From: Sternotherus odoratus | Lineage: Eukaryota; Chordata; Testudines; Kinosternidae | Direction: 5' to 3' | Length of the DNA: 64,000 bases | NCBI GenBank assembly: GCA_032164245.1 | Contig: JAVMKO010000215.1 | Location: 1 to 64,000 of the forward strand | Shown here: positions 1-9,959 of the stretch, piece after piece | How the letters are laid out: every line of letters begins with the position of its first letter | Position numbering within the stretch: the first letter of the stretch is position 1 | The notes under the pieces: model-generated | Database searches by the model: none | The model's input: only the letters and a program-made list of their open reading frames with translations | Told to the model about the DNA's origin: nothing | Translations under genes and position numbers: made by a program

Positions 1-190
1 CTCCTCTCCAGAGCCGGGGAGAGAACCCAGGAGTCCTGACTCCCAGACCCCTTTTCTATACCCCACCAGCCCCCACTCCCCTCCCAGAGCCGGGAGAGAA
101 CCCAGGAGTCCTGATTACCAGCCCCCTTTTCTATACCCCACCGGCCCCCCACTCCCCTCCCAGAGCCGGGGAGAGAACCCAGGAGTCCTG
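1..190 (-). repeat. 75-bp minisatellite (SAT75), minus orientation
   Basis: Two to three tandem units containing 'cccagagccggggagagaa' and 'cccaggagtcctg'. The same unit recurs at about a dozen other places in this window in both orientations. It is cut by the window edge. Confidence 0.85.
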
Positions 191-249
191 ATCCACATTG
201 TTTCCACCCACCTCCCTGCAGCCACAACCTCCTTGATTCCTGCCGCCTG

Positions 250-905
250 TGTTCAGTGGGGGCTCCCCATACCCCTCCTCTCACCTCTGGAAAGTGACCA
301 CAGGTGGCGGGGGGCGCGGTGTGTGGGTGAGGTGGAAGCCCTGCTGCATGAGGGGTGCGTGTTGGAGGATGGTGTACACCGTGTTAGGTGGTGAGTGTGT
401 TGGGAGACCTGTACGTGCGTGACAGGGGATAGTGGGCAGGCGGGTGTTTGCCGGGGCAGCTGTGCACATTGTACAGATGATGCGTCACATGGATGGACGT
501 TATATGGGTGGGCGTTGTTGGGCAGGCGCCCATTGTCGGGATGGGTGTATGGTATGGGGATGTATGGCAGGCACGGGCGTTGTAAGGGCGGGTGTGATAT
601 GGCGGTGTGTGTTGTAGGCATGGTTGTCGTACAGGTGTGAGTTGTCGGGGTGGGTCTGCATCACAGGCATCATGCGGTTGTACGTCATCAGGGTCAGTGC
701 ATTGTACGGGTGTACATCATAGGTGCGGGATGGACAGGCATTCTGTCTGGGGGTAGACTGTGGGTGTCACATGGGTGTGCATTGTCAGGGTGGATAGGTG
801 GCATGCTGTAGGCTGCCGACTGTGGGTGTCACACAGGTAGATGTCGTCGGGGGTGTGGTGTGGTAAGGTGCCGAATGTGAGTGTCACACAGGGTGGGCGT
901 CGTCA
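250..905. repeat. GT-rich degenerate tandem repeats, TMEM107 copy A intron 1
   Basis: Degenerate short units built around 'gggtgtgc', 'gtgtcacaca' and 'gtacatcatagg'. It lies directly downstream (minus strand) of TMEM107 exon 1 and is matched by 30.30-31.33 kb, where the array is longer. Open frames here are repeat artefacts. Confidence 0.7.
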
Positions 906-916
906 GGGTCTCTTAC

Positions 917-1003
917 CCGGGACCAGAAGATGGTGATGACGATGACGAGATGCGCCGTGAGGGTCAGGAAGCGGGCGGGCACCAGCCCACTGACCAGCGG
1001 CAT
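917..1003 (-). CDS. TMEM107: TMEM107 coding exon 1, copy A
   Basis: On the minus strand an ATG opens 29 codons beginning MPLVSGLVPARFLTL and ending ITIFWSR, followed at once by a consensus donor (gtaaga). This matches my recollection of the TMEM107 N-terminus and first transmembrane helix (mammalian MGRVSGLVPSRFLTLLAH...). TMEM107 is a four-helix membrane protein of the ciliary transition zone (MKS module). Exons 2 and 3 of this copy would lie left of the window, so it is unknown whether copy A is complete. Copy B at 31.4 kb has the same exon. Paralogous duplication is seen; which copy is functional is not. Confidence 0.85.
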
Positions 1004-1009
1004 CGCCAG

Positions 1010-1440
1010 GCGCCCCCCACGCAGGCAGGATCCTCTGGGTGGGGCCTAGCGGGGGGAGGGGGAGCGAAGGCGTCAGGCTGGGGTGACCCAAGGCAGCACC
1101 GGGCCCCCCTGCATCCTCCCTGGGGAGTCTCCCCCATCGCCCCCCATGGAGTCCCCATCTCCCGTCCCCCCCCCACATAACCCCCCATGGAACCCCCCAG
1201 TCCCATTGTCCCCCATAGCCCCCTGCATCGCCGCCACCCCCATGGAACCCCCCCCGCCTCCATGCGCCTGCCCCCCCAGTAGAATGCTGTAGGGTTCAGA
1301 TTGTGGGTTTCACACAGGGTGGGCGCCCCCATAGCGACTCCCCCATCCCCATGTCCCCCTCCTAGTATCCCCCAACCCTGCGCCCCCCCATGGAGACTCC
1401 CCAATCACTACACCCTCCCCCCTTGTGCAATCTCCCATCC
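1010..1440. other. TMEM107 5' flank, copy A
   Basis: C-rich sequence between the TMEM107 start codon and the C-rich minisatellite. No further exon is seen. It is duplicated at 31.45-31.90 kb. Confidence 0.5.
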
Positions 1441-2245
1441 CCGTGGCCCCCATACTACCCCCTCCCCAAAAAACCCTCGTGGAACCCCTCTGCTCCCCCC
1501 ACAGACTCCCCCTCCCCCCGCTCTCCCTGTGGAACCCCCTCGCCCCCATCCCCGTGCCCCCCACAGACTCCCCCTCCCCCCTCAGTGAACCCCCATCCCC
1601 CATCCCCATGCCCCCCCACAGACTCCCCCTCCCCCCTCAGTGGAACCCCCCACCCCGATGCCCCCCACAGACTCCCCCTCCCCCCTCAGTGGAACCCCCC
1701 GCCCCCCATCCTCCCGGCCCCCCACAGACTCCCCCTCCCCATTCAGTGGACCCCCCGTCCCCATCCCCACGGCCCCCCACAGACTCCCCCTCCCCCCTCA
1801 GGGGACCCCCCGCCCCCATCCCCGTGCCCCCCCACAGAGATTCCCCTCCCCATTCAGTGGAACCCCCCTGCCCCATCCCCATGCCCCCTGAAACTCCCCT
1901 CCCCCCTCAGTGGAACCCCCCCACCCCCGTGCCCCCCCCACAGACTCCCCTCCCCCCTCAGTGGAAGCACCCCGCCCCCATCCCCGTGCCCCCTGAGACT
2001 CCCCCTCCCCCCTCAGTGGAACCCTCCGCCCCCTTCCCCGTTCCCCCCCACAGACTCCCCCTCCCCCCTCAGTGGAACCCCCCCAGACTCCCCCTCCCCC
2101 CTCAGTGGAACCCCCCAGACTCCCCCTCCCCCCTCACTGGAACCCCCCTCCCCATTCCTGCGCCCCCCACAGAGACTCCCCCTCCTCCCTCAGTGGAACC
2201 CCCCCCACAGAGACTCCCCCTCCCCCCTCAGTGGAACCCCCGTGG
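1440..2245. repeat. C-rich minisatellite, 49-57-bp units
   Basis: About 15 units of 'cagactccccctcccc' followed by 'tcagtggaacccccc'. It is open in several frames on both strands, giving spurious Pro-rich ORFs. It sits between TMEM107 exon 1 and the CpG promoter, so it is probably intron or 5' flank. A paralogous array lies at 31.90-32.82 kb. Confidence 0.9.
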
Positions 2246-2249
2246 AACC

Positions 2250-2443
2250 CTCGCCCCGCGCGCCCAGCCCCGGCCGCGCGCTCTGTCGCTCTCGCTCAGG
2301 CTCCGCGCGCCCCGGCCCTCGGCGTTGCCCCTGGCAACCGACCAACCGCTCCCGGCGCCGCACCGCGCTCCAGAGAGCGAGAGCTCGTGATCTCGGAGGA
2401 GATCTCGCTAGACGAGACCCGCGCCGCCATCTTGTTTGAGGGC
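2250..2443. promoter_or_regulatory. Bidirectional CpG promoter with X-box and YY1 site, copy A
   Basis: CpG-dense segment between TMEM107 (minus) and a plus-strand ORF. It holds a palindromic RFX X-box (2324-2338) and a YY1-type element 'gccgccatcttg' (2423-2434) just before an ATG. RFX-driven X-boxes are typical of ciliary genes, which fits TMEM107. Divergent use is inferred. Confidence 0.65.
2324..2338. promoter_or_regulatory. RFX X-box
   Basis: 'gttgcccctggcaac': perfect 6-bp inverted half-sites with a 3-bp spacer, matching the X-box consensus. Identical in copy B (32892-32906). Confidence 0.7.
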
Positions 2444-2476
2444 ATGAAGAAGGGCAGCTCCCCCCCCCTCCGCTGA
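2444..2476 (+). CDS. Short ORF MKKGSS..., copy A (truncated)
   Basis: ATG directly after the YY1 element; 10 codons then TGA. In copy B the same start reads on through a minisatellite for 58 codons, so the C-run here has changed the frame. The frame upstream of the ATG is also open (SLDETRAAI) and nearly identical in both copies, so the true coding start could be further 5'. I do not recognise the protein. Confidence 0.3.
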   Translation: MKKGSSPPLR

Positions 2477-2695
2477 GCCCTCCCCCAGGGCCATATGGGC
2501 CATATAGGGACTCCCCCTCCCCAGGACAATACAGGGACCCCCTCCCCCAGGGCTATATGGGCCATATAGGGACTCCCCCTCCCCAGGACAATACAGGGAC
2601 CCCCTCCCCCAGGGTCATATGGGACATATAGGGACTCTCCCTCCCCAGCACAATACAGGGACCCCCCTCCCCAGGGCCATATGGGCCATATAGGA
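2477..2695. repeat. 62-bp minisatellite, short array (copy A)
   Basis: Three to four units of 'gccatatgggccatataggg' plus C-rich filler. The period of 62 was measured at 2501 and 2563. The paralogous array at 33.05-34.20 kb has about 18 units. Confidence 0.9.
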
Positions 2696-2893
2696 CTCCA
2701 AGACCCGGGCGCACGAGGGAGCCAGCGCGGGGTGCACCGGGCCATGTTCACCACCTCCTCGCAGGGGGGCCCGGCGGGACGGGACCCGGCGCTCACCCCG
2801 GACCAGGTGCTGGAGGTGGCTGGAGAGTTACCTGCTGGAGGCGGGGCTGCCGGCCGGGGAGCTGCAGAGCGCCCGCCCCGCCATGGGCTACAG
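2696..2893 (+). pseudogene. Unidentified first-exon-like segment, copy A
   Basis: Starts 'ccaagacccgggcgcacgag', contains an ATG (MFTTSS) and ends at a donor (tacag|gtaggg). Compared with copy B and the inverted copy near 24.7-25.0 kb it lacks the GC-rich central part that encodes LSVDEL..LPG.KKGKGGRG. It also carries the deletion that removes ARRLLEQQQ, so its frame is disrupted. The conserved tail can read ESYLLEAGLPAGELQ...MGYR up to the donor. No family recognised. Confidence 0.4.
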
Positions 2894-2918
2894 GTAGGGG
2901 GCGCCACCGGGGGGGGCA

Positions 2919-3650
2919 GCGGAGAAAAGGGGGGGTCCTGGGAGGGGAACCCCAAAGCAGGTGCGGGGTACTGGGGGCGGGTGCCACTGCAGGGTATAGG
3001 GGGCACCCTTCACCTGCCTCACCCCCTCCATGCCATGGGGTTCTGTGCACCCCACTTTCCCTCTCCCCCCTCCACCTGGACGCCTATTTTGTAGGCTGTA
3101 AGGGCTGGGTATCCCCCCCGTAAGCCATGACCCATGTCCCTGTTGGGGCCCCCCCGATACTGGGGGGCTCTATGCAAATGAGGCATCCCTATACCAAGGA
3201 GCGGGGGTGATTTGCATAACATGGCACCACCGGGGAAGGAGCAAAATCGGGCCCGCTCCCTCGCCATGGCAACCAGATTCGTGGGCGGTGGGGGTTAGGG
3301 GGCAGTGACCCGCACATTCACAGGGACCACCGGTGAATCAATGAGGGGCCTCCAGCTCTTTCACTTGCATAAGCCCCGAGGGTGGGGCGAAATCCGGGTG
3401 TTAAGGATGTCCATTTCACCTTAACTCTGTCCCCCCCGGCCTATGCGTTTGGCTACAGCCCCCTCGTCGGCTGGGTTCGAGACTCTAGAACCCTGGCACA
3501 GACCCCTTTCTTGTGAGCTGGGGAAGAGGCTGGTCACAACAGTAGGTTGTTATCCCCTAGGCAGATCCAGACACCCCAGGGCGGGGCAGGGGCATGTGAA
3601 TGTCAAGAATCTGGACAACTGGGTTCTTAGCCTTTCCTCTGGGAGGGCAG
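2919..3650 (+). other. Conserved ~730-bp noncoding block, copy A
   Basis: First of four near-identical copies (others 23945-24690 minus, 34532-35265 plus, 61170-61900 plus). It contains two octamers in opposite orientation (atgcaaat 3172-3179, atttgcat 3210-3217), a PSE-like 'tcaccttaac' (3416-3425) and a small hairpin 'gggttc...gaaccc' just downstream (about 3472-3492). No long conserved frame. It could be a snRNA-type promoter with a noncoding RNA, or simply duplicated enhancer DNA. Confidence 0.5.
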
Positions 3651-3815
3651 TGGGGGCTAGTGGGTCAGAGCAGGGGGGCCTGGGAGCCAGGACTCCTGGG
3701 TTCTCTCCCTGGCTCTGGGAGGGGAGTGGGGCCTAGCGGTTAGATCAGGAGGCGGTTGGGCACCAGGACTCCTGGGTTCTCTCCCTGGCTCTGGGAGGGG
3801 AGTGGGGGCTGGTGG
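3640..3815 (+). repeat. SAT75 minisatellite
   Basis: About two units of 'gagccaggactcctgggttc' with 'gctctgggaggggagtgggg'. Confidence 0.85.
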
Positions 3816-3962
3816 GTGTACAGAAGGGGGGCTGTGAATCAAGTGGAGTACCCTTGCTGGTCAGAGACCCCACGTGCCCCCAACATCCCCCCCCCCACAC
3901 ACATGCAAATCCCTCCCAATCTGTCCCTGAGCTGAGTGTTGCCCTGCCACCTGGTGTCCTGC

Positions 3963-4120
3963 TGTGACGAAGTGGGAGTACTGTGTGTGTGTGCCTCAGT
4001 TTCCCCTATGCATTTCTTTGGCGTCTATGTGGAGGGAAAGGAATGTGTAGCTGATGCAAAGCCAAGGTGAAGCTGTAACGAGGCACACACACACACGCAC
4101 AGTACTCCCACTTCGTCACA
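3963..4120. mobile_element. Short inverted-repeat element (MITE-like)
   Basis: 158 bp with about 35-bp terminal inverted repeats: 'tgtgacgaagtgggagtac' at the left end and its reverse complement at the right, each extended by GT/CA dinucleotides. The inside includes 'cctcagtttcccctatg', which I associate with a common turtle repeat. No coding capacity. Confidence 0.6.
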
Positions 4121-4384
4121 CCTGCCACTGAGCCTAATCGGGGGTGACAGACGCTGGCACCGCCCCTCCCACAAGCACCCCCAGAGATGCTAAAAGGGGT
4201 TCTCAGACTGGGGGGTTGAGCCCCGAGCGTCTTCCCCCTGCACCCCACTTTCCCCCAGCATTGATAATGGGGTTGAATATATTTAAATGTGTTTCATATT
4301 TACAAGGGGGGGTCACCAGTGCAAGCAACACACCCCCACACACAGCCCCCGAGACCCTACCATAACACACACAGCCCCCGCATC
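4121..4384. other. Unassigned spacer
   Basis: No gene or clear repeat seen between the inverted-repeat element and the SAT75 array. Confidence 0.5.
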
Positions 4385-4795
4385 CTGGTGGGTTAGAGCA
4401 GGGGGGGCTGGGAGCCAGGACTCCTGGGTTCTCTCCCCGGCTCTGGGAGGAGAGTGGGGGCTGGTGGTTAGAGCTGGGGGGGCTGGGAGCCAGGACTCCT
4501 GGGTTCTCTCCCCGGCTCTGGGAGGAGAGTGGGGCCTAATGGTTAGAGCAGGGGGGGCTGGGAGCCAGGACTCCTGGGTTCTCTCCCCGGCTCTGGGAGG
4601 AGAGTGGGGCCTAATGGTTAGAGCAGGGGGGGCTGGGAGCCAGGACTCCTGGGTTCTCTCCCCGGCTCTGGGAGGGGAGTGGGGGCTGGTGGTTAGAGCC
4701 GGGGGGGCTGGGAGCCAGGACTCCTGGGTTCTCTCCCCAGCTCTGGGAGGGGAGTGGGGGCTGGTGGTTAGAGCTGGGGGGGCTAGGAGCCAGGC
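4385..4795 (+). repeat. SAT75 array, longest clean example
   Basis: Five to six tandem units. The period is exactly 75 bp, measured at 4441, 4516, 4591 and 4666. Because 75 is a multiple of 3 the array is open in one frame, which explains the repetitive ORF here. Confidence 0.95.
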
Positions 4796-5007
4796 TGTTG
4801 CAGGGGGGTCCCTGCTGGAAAGAGGGTTTGGGGGAGGGGTTTGAACTCAGGGCCTTGCACACCCCACACGCCTCCCCACAGGACAGCACCTCTTACAGCC
4901 ACATGGTGGAGCTATTTCCACATCAATGGGAAAAGGCTCTGACCCCCCCACTGCTCTCCCAGAAGGCCGAGGTGGAGAAGCAGCGGGCGCAGGGTGGGGG
5001 CTGTTCA

Positions 5008-5050
5008 TTATTTTTCCACATTAAGAAGAGTTGGGCTTTGCAGCCCCTCC
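5008..5050 (+). repeat. Short dispersed element, poly(A)-signal-like
   Basis: 'ttattttt..cacattaagaag' followed by 'agttgggctttgcagcccc'. Same family as copies at 6.07, 22.7, 22.86, 36.3, 36.45, 36.54 and 56.48 kb. Confidence 0.5.
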
Positions 5051-5073
5051 GGCAGGGCCGGCGACAGGGGGGT

Positions 5074-5152
5074 ACAACGGTTACAGCTGTACCGGGCCCC
5101 GGACTTCGGGAGGGCCCCTGAAGTCTGGGGCCGGTGCAGCTGTAACCGTTGT
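5074..5152. repeat. 79-bp near-perfect hairpin
   Basis: Arms of about 33-34 bp (5074-5107 and 5120-5152) beginning 'acaacggttacagctgtacc', with a roughly 12-nt loop and only a few mismatches. Confidence 0.8.
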
Positions 5153-5289
5153 CGCTGGGGCTGTGAGCGAGGCGCGGCTCGGGCAGCCGCTGCCGCACTC
5201 ACCAGCCGCCTCCCCCGGCACCCAGCAGCCAGCCCCGCCCCCTTCTCCCGGCCGGCCACGCGGCGGCAGCACATGCCGGAGTTGGGGCC

Positions 5290-5960
5290 CGCTGGAGGTA
5301 GGAGACCAGCGGGGGGGGGGCCGCGGGAGATCGGCGGGGCGGGGTGGGGAGGGGGCGGGGGGGGCCGCGGGAGATCGGCGGGGCGGGGGGGGGCCGCGGG
5401 AGGCAGGAGATGGGGGGGTCCCGCGGGAGGCAGGAGACGGGGGGGCGTGGGAGGCAGGAGACGGGGGGGGGCCTCGGGAGGCAGGAGACCGGGGGGGCGC
5501 GGGAGGCAGGAGACGGGGGGGGCCTCGGGAGGCAGGGGGGCGCGGGAGGCAGGAGACGGGGGGAAGACAGGAGACCGGCCGGGGGGGGCCGCGGGAGACC
5601 AGTTGGGGGGGGCTTGCGGGAAGTAGGAGACGGGGGCCCTCGGGTGGCGGGAGATTGGCCGGGGGGGCCCGCGGGAGGCAGGAGGGGGGGGCGCAGGCGG
5701 CGGGAGACTGGCCGGCGGCGGGGGGGCCCCGGGGGTGGTGGGAGACTGGGGGGGGGGGCCCGGGGGCAGTGGGAGAGTGGGGGGGGGGCCTCCATGGGCA
5801 GTGGGAGACTGGTGGGGGGGCCCCGGGGGCAGTGGGAGAGTGGGGGGGGGGCCTCCATGGGCAGTGGGGAGACTGGTGGGGGGGCCCCGGGGGCAGTGGA
5901 GAGTGGTGGTGGGGCTCCACGGGCAGTGGGAGACGGGGGGGGCCGTACGGGGCCCCAAAA
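5290..5960. repeat. G-rich minisatellite
   Basis: Units of 'gggaggcaggagacgggggg' in the first half and 'cagtgggagactggtggggg' in the second. Many runs of four or more G suggest quadruplex potential. All ORFs are artefacts. Confidence 0.85.
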
Positions 5961-6059
5961 TTCCTGTCGCTGGCCCTGCCCTCCGGGCCCCAGAGACCAG
6001 GACTCTGAAAGGCAGCGAAAAGAAGGAAACGGTAGATGCTGCCCCCCTCCCCCCCCCAA

Positions 6060-6420
6060 TTGAGGGGGTTAGTTATTTATAAAAAACAGCTATGTTTTGC
6101 AGCACCCCTCGGGGGACGCCAGCTGTTCACCTTAGGGTGACTCCAGCCCCCCCCCCTTCTCCCCGGATGGGCGCCGCCGGGAATCCGGGGTGGCTGTGAG
6201 GGAGGAGTAGAGGTCATGGGGTTGGGGGGGTAAGGGGGCAAAGAGCGTCCCCCCACCCCCCAAGTTCCGGAGCGGTTCGCTGCAGAGTTCAGAGCAGCCT
6301 CGTCCTCCTTAGCATATCAGGCACCGCCCACTGCTCCAGGGCACGGGATGGGGGGCGGGAGTTGGCAGCTTTGGGAGGGGCGCGGGGCGGAGCAGGGGCG
6401 GGGCTAGTCGGACGGGGGCA
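6060..6420. repeat. Outer palindrome homology, left side
   Basis: Reverse complement of 22.28-22.60 kb, for example 'gcaccgcccactgctccagg' beside 'gcagcctcgtcctcctta'. It starts with a short dispersed element (6070-6105). Confidence 0.75.
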
Positions 6421-6449
6421 GTCGGAGCAGGGGGCGGAGCTAGTCAGGC

Positions 6450-8150
6450 CCAGTACAGTGGTGGGGTGTGATCTTTGTCAGGGTCGGTGCAGTGCGCAGT
6501 ACAGTGGTGGGGTGTGATCTTTGTCAGGGTCAGTGCAGTGCCCAGTACAGTGGTGGGGTGTGATCTTTGTCAGGGTCGGTGCAGTGCCCAGTACAGTGGT
6601 GGGGTGTGATCTTTGTCAGGGTCGGTGCCGTGTCCAGTACAGTGGTGGGGTGTGATCTTTGTCAGGGTCGGTGCAGTGCCCAGTACAGTGGTGGGGTGTG
6701 ATCTTTGTCAGGGTCGGTGCAGTGCCCAGTACAGTGGTGGGGTGTGATCTTTGTCAGGGTCGGTGCCGTGTCCAGTACAGTGGTGGGGTGTGATCTTTGT
6801 CAGGGTTGGTGCAGTGCCCAGTACAGCGGTGGGGTGTGATCTTTGTCAGGGTCGGTGCAGTGCCCGGTACAGTGGTGGGGTGTGATCTTTGTCAGGGTCG
6901 GTGCGGTGCCCAGTACAGTGGTGGGGTGTGATCTTGGTCGGGATCGGTGCAGTGCCCGGTACAGTGGTGGGGTGTGATCTTTGTCAGGGTCGGTGCAGTG
7001 CCCAGTACAGTGGTGGGGTGTGATCTTTGTCAGGGTCGGTGCGGTGCCCGGTACAGTAGTGGGGTGTGATCTTTGTCAGGGTCGGTGCAGCGCCCGGTAC
7101 AGTGGTGGGGTGTGATCTTTGTCAGGGTCGGTGCAGCGCCCGGTACAGTGGTGGGGTGTGATCTTTGTCAGGGTCAGTGCAGTGCCCAGTACAGTGGTGG
7201 GGTGTGATCTTTGTCAGGGTCGGTGCCGTGTCCAGTACAGTGATGGGGTGTGATCTTTGTCAGGGTTGGTGCAGTGCCCAGTACAGCGGTGGGGTGTGAT
7301 CTTTGTCAGGGTCGGTGCAGTGCCCGGTACAGTGGTGGGGTGTGATCTTTGTCAGGGTCTGTGCGGTGCCCAGTACAGTGGTGGGGTGTGATCTTGGTCG
7401 GGATCGGTGCAGTGCTCGGTACAGTGGTGGGGTGTGATCTTTGTCAGGGTCGGTGCAGTGCCCAGTACAGTGGTGGGGTGTGATCTTTGTCAGGGTCGGT
7501 GCAGTGCCCAGTACAGGGGTGGGGTGTGATCTTTGTCAGGGTCGGTGCAGTGCCCGGTACAGGGGTGGGGTGTGATCTTTGTCAGGGTCGGTGCAGTGCC
7601 CAGTACAGTGGTGGGGTGTGATCTTTGTCAGGGTCGAAGCAGTGCCCGGTACAGTGGTGGGGTGTGATCTTTGTCAGGGTCGGTGCCGTGTCCAGTACAG
7701 TGGTGGGGTGTGATCTTTGTCAGGGTCGGTGCCGTGTCCAGTACAGTGGTGGGGTGTGATCTTTGTCAGGGTTGGTGCAGTGCCCAGTACAGTGGTGGGG
7801 TGTGATCTTTGTCAGGGTCGGTGCAGTGCCCGGTACAGTGGTGGGGTGTGATCTTTGTCAGGGTCGGTGCGGTGCCCAGTACAGTGGTGGGGTGTGATCT
7901 TGGTCGGGATCGGTGCAGTGCCCGGTACAGTGGTGGGGTGTGATCTTTGTCAGGGTCGGTGCAGTGCCCAGTACAGTGGTGGGGTGTGATCTTTGTCAGG
8001 GTCGGTGCGGTGCCCGGTACAGTAGTGGGGTGTGATCTTTGTCAGGGTCAGTGCAGTGTCCAGTACAGTGGTGGGGTGTGATCTTTGTCAGGGTCAGTGC
8101 AGTGCCCAGTACAGTGGTGGGGTGTGATCTTTGTCAGGGTCAGTGCAGTG
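6450..8150 (+). repeat. 46-bp satellite array, left arm
   Basis: About 37 head-to-tail monomers containing 'cagtacagtggtggggtgtg' and 'atctttgtcagggtcggtgc'. The period of 46 was measured at 6543 and 6589. There are no unique spacers, so it is not a CRISPR array. The inverted counterpart is at 17.96-19.11 kb; a third array is at 62.45-64.0 kb. Confidence 0.95.
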
Positions 8151-8810
8151 CCAGGCCCAATGGGGACACAAATCTCATTCTGGGTCTCTGAAGTGCCCAG
8201 CACCATGGAGGTAGCAACGTGGGCAGCAGTCGTGCGCTGCCTGGCACAAGGGGGGCCGTGATCTCCGTCCAGGTCTCACTTTTACCTGGCACAATATGGG
8301 ACCAGATGTCAGCTGGGATCTCTGCACTGCCCAGCACAACAGGGGCTCAGATCTCAGTTGGGGTCTCCACAGCACTTGTCAGAACAGTGGGGTCTGACCT
8401 CTGTTTGGGGTCTCTGCAGGGCCTGGCAGGACAGGGCCCAGATCTCAGTTGGGGTCTCTGCAGGGCCTGGCAGGACAGGGCCCAGATCTCAGTTGGGGTC
8501 TCTGCAGGGCCTGGCAGGACAGGGCCCAGATCTCAGTTGGGGTCTCTGCAGGGCCTGGCAGGACAGGGGCCCTGATTTTGTTTGACGTCTCTGCAGCACT
8601 TGGAAGAACGGGAGCTGGATTTCACTCCGTGGGGTTGCAGGGCCCGGCCCAACAGGGTCCCCGTTAGGGTCACGGTAGCGCCTGGCACATTTTCCCCGCT
8701 CTCTGTAGGGGTCTGTGCAGTTCCTGGCACCGCGAATGCCCCAAACTCGGTCAGGGTTTGTGCAGGGCCCATCCTGACCTCAGTCGAGACCTGAGCCACA
8801 CTCGGTACGA
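8150..8810 (+). repeat. 44-bp satellite core and diverged monomers, left arm
   Basis: About four clean 44-bp units ('gggcctggcaggacagggcc', 8400-8570) between strongly diverged relatives. The 44- and 46-bp units align with each other (shared agatc, ctgcag and gacccc blocks), so they are sister families. Mirrored at 16.69-17.96 kb. Confidence 0.85.
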
Positions 8811-8892
8811 TACGATAAGAGCCCCGATCTCAGGATCACTGGGGAGAAGAGCGGGAAGATAGTCACGGCTTTGAGATCAGGATTTCAGAAGT

Positions 8893-9010
8893 AGGGTGAG
8901 CAGCCAGCAAGGGTGAAAAACCAGGAGAGGGGGTGGGGGGGGGGTAAGAGGAGCCTGTATAAGAAAAAGACCCCAAAATTGGGACTGTCCCTATAAAATC
9001 GGGTCGCCCT
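8893..9010 (-). mobile_element. ~118-bp MITE, left palindrome arm
   Basis: Terminal inverted repeat pair 'agggtgagcagcc' and 'gggtcgccct'. The inside has 'gggactgtccctataaaatc'. Other copies at 16483-16603 (mirror), 36615-36731 and about 43968-44069. Confidence 0.65.
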
Positions 9011-9339
9011 CTTCAGAACGGAGGAGAAAATGGGGCACAAATGAAACATTTGCCAATAGAAGAGAGAAGCACCAACCGGGGAGGGGGGGGGGAGATTTCC
9101 TGTCCCCATTCAATGGCTCAAGGGAAAGGGGGGAAGTTGGGGGGGATTATACAGCGATAGTCAATCAACAGCTGAATAAGAACAGAAGAGCGGCCGCCCT
9201 GGGTCAGCCAGTGGACTGAGTCTCCCCGCACGTATCCAGTTCTCTTCCTGGTCTGGTCCCAGCCTCCTCCGGCGAGGAGTTCCACAGGTTAACGGGACGG
9301 GACGGGGGGATGTGGGGACAGGAGGGGGGCGGGGTCAGG

Positions 9340-9800
9340 TCCCTGGATGTGGGGAGGAGCCGGGCAGTGGGGGTGGGGGGGGGGAGGGGGAAGTAGCTGG
9401 AAAAATGGGGGGGGCTTCTCCCCCCCCCCACGCAGGGACCCCGGGGGGCTGGTCCCCTCCCCCCGCCCCCCCAGGCAGAGCCTGGCCGGGAAGGTCGTTG
9501 GTCTCCTGCGGGGACAGCAGCTCCGACACCCCCCCCCCCCCGCGGTCGCCCCCCCCCCCCGCCAGTCACCACCCGGCCCCTCAGCCCCGCCCCTGGGGCT
9601 CGCGCTGGTACCTGGAGGCGGCCGCTGGGCGATCTGCGCATGCCCAGAGCCGGGAACCCCGCGCGCGTTCGTAGTCCGGCTCCTCCCGCCCCCTTTCTGA
9701 CGTCACTTCCGCCCCCGGGAGAGTCAGGCACTACAACTCCCAGCCTGCCCCGGGGGCGCTTCCGCTCTCTCCAGCCCAGGTCGGAGCACCCCGGGCTCTG
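9340..9800 (+). promoter_or_regulatory. KZNF-type CpG promoter P1
   Basis: CpG island with a CRE (tgacgtca), ETS site (cacttccg), NRF1-like 'tgcgcatgccc' and a ZNF143/THAP11-type element 'actacaactcccagcctgc' (9730-9748). The same order occurs in P3 (38.8 kb), which drives a KRAB exon, and P4 (45.4 kb). No coding exon of its own is recognised downstream. Confidence 0.6.
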
Positions 9801-9959
9801 CCTGACCCCCCTGCGGGTGCAGCGTCGCCGCTTCTCAGGCGAATCCTCCGTGTCCCGGGGGCGGGGCCTGGTCCCCGGCGGCCCCGCCCCTCGGCCGGGC
9901 CGTTGCGCTGCCTGCGCGGGTGGGGGCTGGGCGGGGGGAGGCTCAGGTCCGGGCAGCGC

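Noticed and set aside
3465..3500. Pol III B-box-like 'gggttcgagactc' as a tRNA or vault RNA
   Set aside because: A-box spacing is wrong and no cloverleaf or vault RNA ends are visible; kept only as a hairpin in the conserved block.
6450..8150. CRISPR-like regular repeats
   Set aside because: Repeats are head-to-tail with no unique spacers, in a vertebrate satellite.
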